In this document: one piece after another, positions 10,957-20,475 of the stretch
Position numbering within the stretch: the stretch's first letter is position 1
Layout of the letters: each line of letters opens with the position of its first letter
Source: Chromera velia
Lineage: Eukaryota > Sar > Chromeraceae
Assembly (NCBI GenBank): GCA_018398765.1
Contig: JAHBMJ010002133.1
Location: 1-22,366, forward strand
Direction of reading: 5' to 3'
DNA: 22,366 nucleotides
The notes under the pieces: model-generated
What the model was told of the DNA's origin: nothing
The model's input: the letters and a program-made list of their open reading frames with translations, nothing else
Databases searched by the model: none
Made by a program: the position numbers and the translations under genes

Positions 10957-11889
10957 TCTGGCAGAACGGAAGGGGAGAAAGAACCTCAAAGGAAAAACCC
11001 TTGACTGATAAAAAAGACAGGTCAAAGAACGCACACGCAGACACACACCGCTTGGCTGGACTCGGCACACAGAGAGGCTCGCTTCCTTCACATACACAGA
11101 TAGAATTCTCACAGAGGGCACATGAGGGAGAAATTCTCAAAGAAGAGACTTCTCCAAGGGATTTTTTCAGACTGATCTGAGTGGCTTTCAGGATGCTTTC
11201 AGGGTCAAGAAAGAGCTCGGTCGAGCTCAACTTCGCGCGCGCCGCGGCCGCATGCTTTTGTTGCTGCAGGAGTGCCACGGATGGCTCGTCGGCAGAATTT
11301 CAGGAGGAGGAATTTGGCGGGAGGAGTTCCTGGGATGGTCCAGCAGGATATGCCCCAAAAAGCGTGCGGACATTTGTCATTCGGGACCGAGTGATTCCGA
11401 GCTGAGCTCTGTCTGACACACGGAAAATCTGACATGCACGTCTCTTTTCGGTGATGCCATGGATTGCCATGGTGATGCCACAAAGGCCAAAGAGCAGAAG
11501 ATGGCAGAAGACAAATTGCCTGGCACACTGTATATACTCCGCCATGCTCCACCGTGTCGGCCAAACGTCCTGGAAGTCTCACTTGCACAGTTGTATGCTT
11601 TCACTGCGATCTCGTCCATGATTATGGACGGTCTTCATTTGTTCGTCTTTTTGTAGTCTCTAGACCACACTGTTGCCCGGTGTGTACCCACGCATCTGGA
11701 AGTTCTTCTTGAAACAGCTTTGTTGCAGAAAAGCAAGAACACAGAGACAGGCACGACCATTGTATCTTCCCCGTGGATTATATATTGCCGGGGTCGTTTC
11801 TCATTGGCGTTTATCCGTCCCCTTGTCGTAATTTTGTCATTGTAAAAAGAATCTTCATTGTGCCCTCCGTGGAATAATTTAATATCGAC
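10957..11889. promoter_or_regulatory. Divergent intergenic region, probable shared promoter area
   Basis: The start codons of the bestrophin and kelch genes face away from each other across about 930 bp. Pieces likely to be transcribed 5' untranslated sequence sit at both ends. TATA-like words occur at about 11530 (TATATAC) and 11777 (TTATATATT), but there is no proof that either acts as a promoter. A candidate bestrophin 5' UTR intron runs from 11112 (donor CTCT|GTGAGA) to 10958 on the minus strand. Confidence 0.4.
11300..11545 (-). CDS. Possible small membrane protein, 81 residues, unrecognised
   Basis: A complete ATG-to-TGA frame lies on the minus strand between the two divergent genes. 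Its translation is more protein-like than nearby frames: an N-terminal MAEYIQ stretch, one hydrophobic segment of about 20 residues (roughly 11-31, rich in F, L, C and G), a basic stretch (EKRR), and a Pro/Ser-rich end. The same frame becomes open again after the stop and could be joined by removing a GT-AG segment (donor AAT|GTCCGC, acceptor CTGCAG|CAA), giving a longer protein with an Ala/Lys-rich part. I recognise no family. It could equally be bestrophin 5' leader sequence or non-coding. Confidence 0.28.
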   Translation of the reverse strand: MAEYIQCARQFVFCHLLLFGLCGITMAIHGITEKRRACQIFRVSDRAQLGITRSRMTNVRTLFGAYPAGPSQELLPPNSSS

Positions 11890-11975
11890 ATGTAAGTTGG
11901 TAAGCAAGCTGTGAAGCAAATGCGCAGGGAAGCACCACTATCCACCTTACCGTGCTCTGTGTCCTTTGTTGCAGG
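11890..11975 (+). other. Start codon split by intron 1 (AT|G)
   Basis: The donor CAT|GTAAGT at 11892 is a perfect consensus and the acceptor is TTTGTTGCAG at 11974. Joining gives AT+G, followed by CTC TCA GTT in the long open frame. Upstream in the same frame is TAA, so this is the first possible ATG if exon 1 reaches that far. The intron is 83 nt. Confidence 0.6.
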
Positions 11976-14526
11976 CTCTCAGTTGGAAAGGACGATGATT
12001 TTGACCTTCTTGAGGAACAGGAACCTGCCGAAAGTCTCCACGACAGAGAGCGGTCTCCGTCTCCTTCCTTCCCGTCCGCAAAGAAAAGCGGTACGCGTGG
12101 TGCGAAAGGTTCACGGGGGAGATCCAAATCTGCTGCCCAGAAACCTCCCTCTGCAATGTATAAAGGCGAGGGAGAGGCCTCCGAGCTGTCGAGGGGCTCC
12201 TCCACGGCTTGTAGTGCGGGAGCAAGTTTAGAATTTTCTTCCTTCATGGAGGGAGGGGGTGAGTCGGTTGCTCGAACCGTCTCCTCGACGTCCTCCCTTC
12301 TTCCCTCGGGCCAAACATCCGCCGAGCCCCATTTCGTGCCGTTCGTACCCATGCAACCTGTACAGACTCCGGGGAAGTTCCCCCAAATACCTATTTTGCC
12401 TGTTGGGACCCTGCCGCGTTCCGCCTCCACACTACCCTCGCACAGTTCCTCTTCCTCAACCAATTCTGGAATCATGGCCCCCCCTTTTCAACAGGAACAC
12501 CACCACCAAATGCAGCAGCAGCAGCAGCCTAGCGGGAAGAAAAGAAAATCAGCCGGGGAGCGACCCTCGGGCCCTCCTCCTCCCACAGACCCTCTCTCAG
12601 TCGACTTTCGAGGAGCCCCCCCTCCCCCAGGGCAGACCCTCGGGCAACAGTACCTCTACCAGCAGAGGCTTCTGAGTGCAGTCGCTGCACGCTCGTCTCC
12701 CTCTCCCAGTCCCTCAGGTCTGTGGAACTTCTTTCTGAATTCCGGTCTTTCAGGGAACCCTCTGTCGTCTGTGTATTATTCACAGATGGGCATGGCACCC
12801 ACCCCCTCTCAGCAACATTCCGCAATGCTGGAAAGGATTCGGGCTTTTCAAAGCCAGCCCACTGCCGCGTTTCCCTTTATCCCCATGCAGCCCGTCTCAG
12901 CGTCTCCCACGCCCCCGAGTTCTCAGGAGAAGGGGGCGGGGGGGAAAGGGAAGAGAGGCTCTCCCGGAGGGGAGAAGGAGAAAGAGGAACGGAAGAAGAG
13001 AAAACAATCCGCTGGTGTGCCGGGATCTCTGGGTCCCCCTTGTCCTGTGCAGATCTCCCAGGTCACCGTCGAGGCTGTTCTGTATAGAGATGTCCCCCCT
13101 TCAACTGCTGCTGCTGGGGGGGCGGCGGATGGAACGGTCTTCGGCCTACGGACGTGTTCAGAGGTAGAGGCCGAGAGAAAGAGGCAGGCAATGGCAGAGA
13201 AGAGAAGACGAGAAGCTAATATTCGTGTGCAAGCCCACGCAGCAGCGCCTCTCCGTGCCCGTCAACACGGTCCGCCCCGTCCTGTCCTCGTGCCAGCGCT
13301 GTCATTTACCGTCGAGACAGCGCTATACCGCCAGACGCCTGATTCTCGTTTAGAAACGAAATCTGAGATCATGCACGAAAGGTGGAAAGTCAGGCTGGCA
13401 CAGCTTCAGGAAGGCAGAGAAGAGAGGAGGCAGGAGGCTCAGGAGTTGAAACGAATGCAGACGGAAGAACGCAATCAGAGATTGAGAGAGAGAGCGTATC
13501 AGCGTGAGCAAGAGAAGAGAGAAATGCAAGAGGCAAGGGAGGCCAAGAAGGAGGAGATGCGATCTGCAAGGGAAAGTAAAAAAGAAGAAATCCGGTCGGC
13601 GAGGGAGAGCAGGAGAGAAGCCAAGGTAAAGGAGCGTGAAGAGAAAAGGGAAGCAAAAGAACGAGAGAAAGAGGAAAGTAGAAGGCGCCGGCAGATGGAA
13701 AGAGACGAACGCCTCTTTTGGAGACAAAGGGGACAGGAGGTTGTCCCTGTTGCGATCGAGATTCATTCCCAGGAAGAATCCGATTTCCTCAACGTCTGTC
13801 CCGAGCTTCTCGGATTCCTCATGTTGTGCCTTTCTGGTCAGTCTGCTGCTGCCTCATTTGCATCTATCCTTACTTGTCGGTTCCTTCCACCCGTTCCACC
13901 CTGGTATCCTCACCAACCATCTTCCCTCTCATGCTTTTTTTTTTTTGCTTGGACGCTGCATAGAGACCACACTTTCTTACTGGCTGGCTGGCTTCCTTTG
14001 GCTTTTGATATAGGCACGCGCCCTCGTTCGATTTTTTCAATTTCCCTTTGGGGTCTGCGTACAGTCCTGCATACCTGTACAGAGGGAATTCGGGGTTTTC
14101 CCTGCAGGGCAGTTGCTATGTTAGGGTGTTTCATGGTTTTTTGATAAACTCACATACGACTGCGCCTGCAGAGAGGGAGCTCGGGGCGCTCCAGGGCAGT
14201 TGCCGTATGCTTCGGCTGTCCGTTCAGGCATTCGTGGAGAGACACTCTATGTGAGTTTTTTTTTCTGCCTTCCTTCGTTGCTTCATTCCTTCCGTCTTTA
14301 TTTTCTGCCTGTGTCTCTTTTTCCGGAGATTTCTGAAAGGTGTCTCAAACGAGTCCTTTTTTCACTCGATTTGACCATCGACTCTTCTTTCTGTGCGTCC
14401 TCTTTTGCTGACCCTCTCTTGGCGGATCTTTTTTTTTTACCTTCTACGCCCTCTACTTTCTTCGGTCTGGCCCCCCGCTCTCTTTCTGTGAAGAGAAAGA
14501 GGGAAAAGAGGGAAAGACCTAGTCTC

Positions 14527-14562
<36 letters not shown>

Positions 14563-17500
14563 CCTCAGGGTGCGGATGCTGAGCGGGAATCTCCATGTAG
14601 AGAGTGTGACCCTCGTGACCGAACCAGAGGAGAGACCAGACCTTACAGAGAACCCTCCAGACGTCCCTCACAGACTTCCACAAAAGCTCCTACAGGTCGG
14701 TGCTCTTTTTGAATTGACTTCATCAGTGACTGCCCTCTTCTGCTGCTTTCTTACGAAAGAATGCCTCCAGTCTTGTGTGTGTGGAACTCTCAGTTGCCTT
14801 CATGCAAACCCAGCCATACATCCGCCGCTCGATGACTTCCTTCTTGCCCCTGCAGCCTCGCAAGAGCATGGTCTTTGCGGTCCTTCCGCTGCCACCCGCT
14901 GGGTCTCTCGGCGCCCTCTCTCGCTGCACGGCCCTTGGCTCAGACAGGGCCCCCCCTCCTCTGCCCCCTCTGCCAGCCCCTAGACTGGGTGGAGGAGTGA
15001 GGGGGGAAGGAGAGGACGTTGGTGAGGGACCGGTTGATGGAGGAGAGGGCGAGGAGGATTTCCCGACAGGGCAAGGGGGCTCTCTTCTGCACTCCCTCCC
15101 CCCTGCCCAGGCAGATGTGGACCCTTCAGAGGACCCCCTGGGGGCCCTTGCAGCCTTCAGAAGGGGGGCTTTTCCCCCTCCCCTTTCACGGCCTGCAGGT
15201 GGAGAAGGGACGCCCCTGGGTCTGTCGGGGTCCCGGGAGAGAGACACACAGGACGACTGGAGGGAAGAAGACGGGGTGGACCCAGAAGAGGAGCTCCTTC
15301 TGTCAGAGAGAGCTGAGTGGGAGGCGGCAGTCGAACCCCAGAGTTTGGTCGTGGCAGGAGGATACGGACTGTACGATATGTATGATACGGAGGTCGCCAT
15401 GCCGTGTTGTGAGGTCAGTGCACGAGCATTCTGATTTTACCATTGAGCCCAGATGTTGTGTGACGCGCAGTTCTGCTTTTCACCAATAACCGTCGTCTCT
15501 TCGAAGTGTCCCTTGATGGTCGGCACGGTGCATACAGCCGCAAACAGAAAATGCAAATTCGATTCTGTCTCCTTCACCCATTATTACCTCCTTCCGTTCC
15601 CTTCCCCTTTCTCCCTGCATCCATGCAGACTTGGACCCTCCCCCTCCAGAAGATGGGAAAGGTGGGTGACAGGACGATCCTTCAGAACGAACTCGGGAGG
15701 TGCGTTCCCGACTTTCAGGCCCTTCCCGATATTCAGGGGGGAAGAGGAAGAGCAGGGGTTGACTCTGCGGTCGGAACCCTGAGTCTCTCTGCAAGGCCGG
15801 ACCGTGGGGACCTCACTCTTATGGGAGGAACGGACGGCATGGGAACAGGGAGAAGAAGGCGTTCTCAGCCCCCCCTGTCGGGAGTATCTTCAGAGACCGA
15901 CCACAAGTCTCCTTTGATGGATACGCCCCTGTCACTTTTCCAAGGGTGGTGGAATCACCCCGGATGGATGACAGAGGCTGTCTTAGAGCAGAACGACACC
16001 TTCAGATTCCACGCTGCGGATGCAGTGGTTGTCGGCAATTACCTCTTCAGAGGCGTTCAGGACCGCCAACCGAAACAGAAAAAAACGCGATCCCCTGGGG
16101 CAACCAATGAACAGGAGCCGTCAGCAGCAGCCGCTAGCAGCAGCAGCAGCAGCAGTAGCAGTAGCAGTGGTGGAGTCTCTCAGGGTGTTTCTGGCAGAGG
16201 TGTCGGCATGGGAGGCTTCAATGACTCTGGGGGCATCACTGCGTCTCCCGTCATTTTGCCTTCCGCAGCTCCTGATCTTGACGCAGCAGATGAGCCCCTA
16301 GGCCTAGATTCGGAAGCAGAACTTGAGGGGAGCAAGCGGAGGGAGCTGGAGCCCCTCTCGTCCCTTTCTGTTTTTGTGTTCTGCTATTTTTATCAGGGAG
16401 GAAATCGGGCAACTGCCAAGAGAAGATTCGACAAGGTTGCGGTGTTCTCCTCGGAGAGCGGAAAGAGGAAGGGGAAGGGAATGCTGTGTGATGCAGTCAG
16501 AGAGAGGGAAGAGGAGAGTCGTCAAGGACAGCAAGAGAGAGAAAGCGCGGCCCCCCAGAACCCAGCCTTGAGCCTGGAGCAGCAGGCTGCCGCTGCTCTG
16601 TTTGATGTTCCTTTTGGCTCGGCCCCCGAAAGGCAGTTTCCTTCAGGGGTGGCTGCTGCGGCTTCAGACGCAAGCTGGAGGAGCTACGACGCAGTGGGAG
16701 AGGTGCCCTCCATGAGAGAGGCCTACGCATCGTCAGTCGAGATATTAATATATGGGACTGTGAGTGCCCGTCTGGGATGCGATACGTTGTGAGGTATAAC
16801 GAGGCATGCGTGTTGAGTTGCCACACGAGAAGACCAATCGACCAAGTTCCCCCCCGTTCACCAAGACATTCATTGTGCAAGATTGAGAAGTGGAGGCGTT
16901 TTGTTTCCCCTCGTTCGAGACATGTTGCTGAAAGGCTTCGTTGTGTCCCCCCCTTGCGTGTGATCTTTCCCCCACACCCCTGAGACGGCTTCTGTTCTCT
17001 CTCTCTGCATGCAGGTGTCTGTGGGGACAGGAACCTGGGTCCAGATTCGTGATCGTCCACGGGGGGTTCCAAGGCAACTCTCTACTAGGGGACTGCTATG
17101 CGCTCTGTCAGTCAGTGGTTGATGTTTCTAGATGGAGTTAGATTTTCCTGGCATCCACTTCGTTGCTCACTTTCCGGGGAACAGCCGGTCCTTGTGGGCC
17201 CGAAGGTGTTTGATCGAGTGTGACAGGTGGCTTTCTCTTCGCTTTTCGTTGGATTCGCAGCTTTTCTCGGCATCACTTCTGTCTGTTCTCCTTTGTGTGT
17301 TGGATGGATGGATGCATGCGTGGGTGGATGCAGTTCTCGGGGCAGACGAGTGGAAAAACGCCCAAGGAAACGGAGGAGGGGTCGCGAGTGCAGCTGCTGC
17401 AGCGCTTCTTGCAGAGAGTCGGGGGCGTGGGGGCGTTTCGGCCTCTCAACGGTCGGGTGCCGTTTTTGCTGACGACGAGCCGGAGGACGTGGACTTCTTT

Positions 17501-20434
17501 GGGGGGGTGGAGGATCCTCTTGGGGGGGAACCCCAACAGAAAAAGGAGCCGGGGGACAAAGTGCCGTCTCCAGGTGCTGGTCTCCCCCCGACAGATCGGG
17601 AGGAGATGAAGACGGACGATTTGACTGTCCGTGCAAAAACGGAAGAGTGTATTCGTGAAGAAGAGAATGCAGAGGAAAAAGGAGAGGGGGTCCAAGATGA
17701 CGACTCTCCCCTCTCTCTCTTGCACAAGAACGAGCCGAAATCCGTTGGTCAGCCGAAAAAGAAGAACTCCAAGCCAGGCAAGCTGACAGCATCTGTGGCA
17801 CAAAAAGAAGAAGAAGAAGACGGAGAGAAAGAAGAAGCGGATGCAGAAGAGACTCCCCTGTCTCTAGTCAGAGGCCGCAAAGAGAAGGCCCGAACAGACT
17901 ACAGAACAGGCAGAGCAGGACAGAAGAAGAGAGAGGGTGAAGCCAAAAAGAAAAAAAAGCAGCTGGTAGTGGAAGATGAACTGGAGGAGGAGAAGGAGGG
18001 AGAAGGGTCTGCCCCTTTGTGCAGGTCTGCACGCAGATCCGCTTCAGCCTGTGCCTCTGCCAAAGTCCCTCCCAAGTCAGATGGTCTCTCGAAACAAGAA
18101 CCACGTACCAGAGCTGCTAGCAAAAGCAAAGAAGGTCACCCAGCCAAAGAGACTGCAAAAGCCAATCCCAAAGCCAAGGCTGGTTCCAAGGGGAAAAAGG
18201 AGCAATCCGCTTCTTCAGCGAAGCCCAAGCCGGAAGCTCCCATCACCGCTTCTCGTGCCAAGTCTGCACGTGCCAAGGCTTCCTCTTCTTCATCTTCTTC
18301 AAGTACCGCAGCAGCAGCAGCAGCCAGCAAAGCTGTTCCCCCAAAGAAGTCCACGGGGGGTCAGAGACCAGGCACGCGAAGTATGCGGAAGAGGAGGAGG
18401 TCCGCCCCTGCAGCCAGTGAGGCAACACGAAGAGAGAGCCAGAGGCTGCGGGAGGCTCGGGAAGCCGCGAAGAAGACCGAAAGCGAGTCAGCACAACTGA
18501 GAACTGTCAGCACGAGGAATGTGAAACGAAAAGAGGGTACCGATTCCGCCTCTCCCTCTCCTTCTCCGTCTCCTTCCGTATCCTCGAGTCACCCTGCATC
18601 TGCTTCGCGCAGAGACGGGAGTCATTGGAGAGAAGCGCGCCGCCGCCGCTCAGGGGGCAGTCGCATGGGTCCAGCTACCCCTGACGGTCGTTTTGCGAAC
18701 TTTCGGTGGGTGCGGCTTCAGGCAGACCCCTGGAGAGGTCCCGTTGAGGGTATGCAAGGGGGGGGCACCTCGATGGAGGGGAGCGAGGGAGACGAGGAAG
18801 GAAATGAGAACAGCGGAGGATCCGTGCCCCACCCCCGGTTTGGGCACTCGTTGACCGTGATCCGAAATCGGGCTTTCATCTTCGGGGGGCGGGGGGCAGC
18901 GAGTATCGGCGTTGGTGCGGGCGTGTCTGGTTTCGGCGCTTTCACCGGAAAGTGTCCTCGGTGGTCTGCCTCTGCTTGTCACCACCAGACTGCTGTTCTG
19001 CAGGTCAGGCTGAAAGGAGGTGAGATCCTCCACAGCTCTTCTTTGTCCATTTTGTCCGTCTGTCTTGTTTCTGCGGTTGGCTTCCCTGACTTCTGCTTGA
19101 GATTTTTCTTTCAAAGCAACGGCTTGGATGGACGTTCTCTACTTTTTTCCATCTCCTTTTCCCGGCCCGAACAGGGCAAGAGTCTCCAAGTGTTACTCCT
19201 GAATTCTGTCCGATCGCTGGGGTTTTTCAGAGAATCGATCAGAAGGTTGAGTGAATTTTGAGACTGGCGCTGAGAAAGAAGTACGGCAGTATTGATATCG
19301 TGCGTCTGTACAGGAATGCTTTGTACGTTCTTTTGCGTGTGCGTAGTAATGCAAATAAGTGCAGAGCATATAAAATATTCCCCTGTGCATGAGAGTGGTT
19401 GAACGAACGAACGAACTTGCAGGACGTCTGGGTTCTCGAGAGGCTCCCTGAAAGGAGACACAGGGGGTTTGGGTATCAATTCAAGTGGAGCTGCCCTCAG
19501 GTGTTCGGAGAGAGACCTCCTCCCAGGGCATCCCATGCAGCCACTGCTGTCGGCCTCCATCTGGCCATCTTTGGAGGGTCCAACACTCGGTATCTCAACG
19601 ACCTCTGGATGCTCAATACTGGCAACATGATCTGGGCAAAGGTCAGGGGGGGAGTTTGTGTACTGATCTGCAAAAATGCTGTCTCTCTTCTGCTTTCTCG
19701 AATTTTCGAAACTTACCGGCGGCGTGCGCGCGCGCATGTGTTTGTGATTGAGTCAGTGTGTATCCATGCGTGCCTTCATCTGTATGTGTGCACGTCCCTG
19801 AATCCCTGCAGGTCGAGCTCCCTCACCTGAAGCCCCAGCCAGATGCGGCCCCAGCCCGATCCTCATCCTCATCTGCAGCTTCGGCCAGTCGACCGGAGAC
19901 TTTCGGAGAGGAAGGGGAGGACAAGGAAGGAAGCTCAGCTGCAGTGTCTGCATCTTCCTCTTCCTCCTCGTCTGCCCCCGCTGCCTCCTCATCTTCCTCC
20001 GCAGAGGCACATGGACATTCAGGCTGCGGGGGTGCGGCGGCAGCAGGAGAATCAGAGTCAGCAGATCAGCCGACGGGATCTTCTGCTGTGCCCCAAGCAA
20101 CGGTGTCCTCTCCCTCTGCACCATCGCCCTCTCAGGGCCCCCCTCTGATCTCGGCCCGTGCAGAGTCGGGTCTGTCCTTCGACGGTTCCCATACCCTTCT
20201 GATCTTTGGGGGGTCCTCTCGGTTCTCGAGAGATCCTAGATTCGCAAGGTAGGAAAGGGAAGATCGGGGAACCTGGGAGGGTCGGTGAAGGGAAGACTTG
20301 TGTGTTGCCACTTTGATTTGTCCTCACTAAAAGCCTTTCGTCGTCTCTGTCTGCGCATGTCTTATGTGATTGGAAGGAGAGGACCTGCACACACACACAC
20401 ACACATGCACACATATGCACACACACACACATAT

Positions 20435-20475
<41 letters not shown>

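Noticed and set aside
11879-12475. 198-codon minus-strand frame
   Set aside because: Antisense shadow of kelch exon 2, whose sense frame is 620 codons and fits all splice phases.
14723-15400. 225-codon minus-strand frame
   Set aside because: Antisense of kelch exon 5; the sense frame joins neighbours in phase and carries the blade.
17112-17801. 229-codon minus-strand frame
   Set aside because: Antisense of the kelch charged insert; His/Pro/Ser/Arg-rich mirror of Glu/Lys coding.
18349-18366. KKSTGG in the kelch insert, like the histone H3 tail RKSTGG
   Set aside because: Six residues inside Lys/Ser-rich low-complexity sequence; chance similarity is likely and the rest of the H3 tail is absent.
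19111-19737. 208-codon minus-strand frame
   Set aside because: Antisense to an intron and to the well-supported kelch exon 9.
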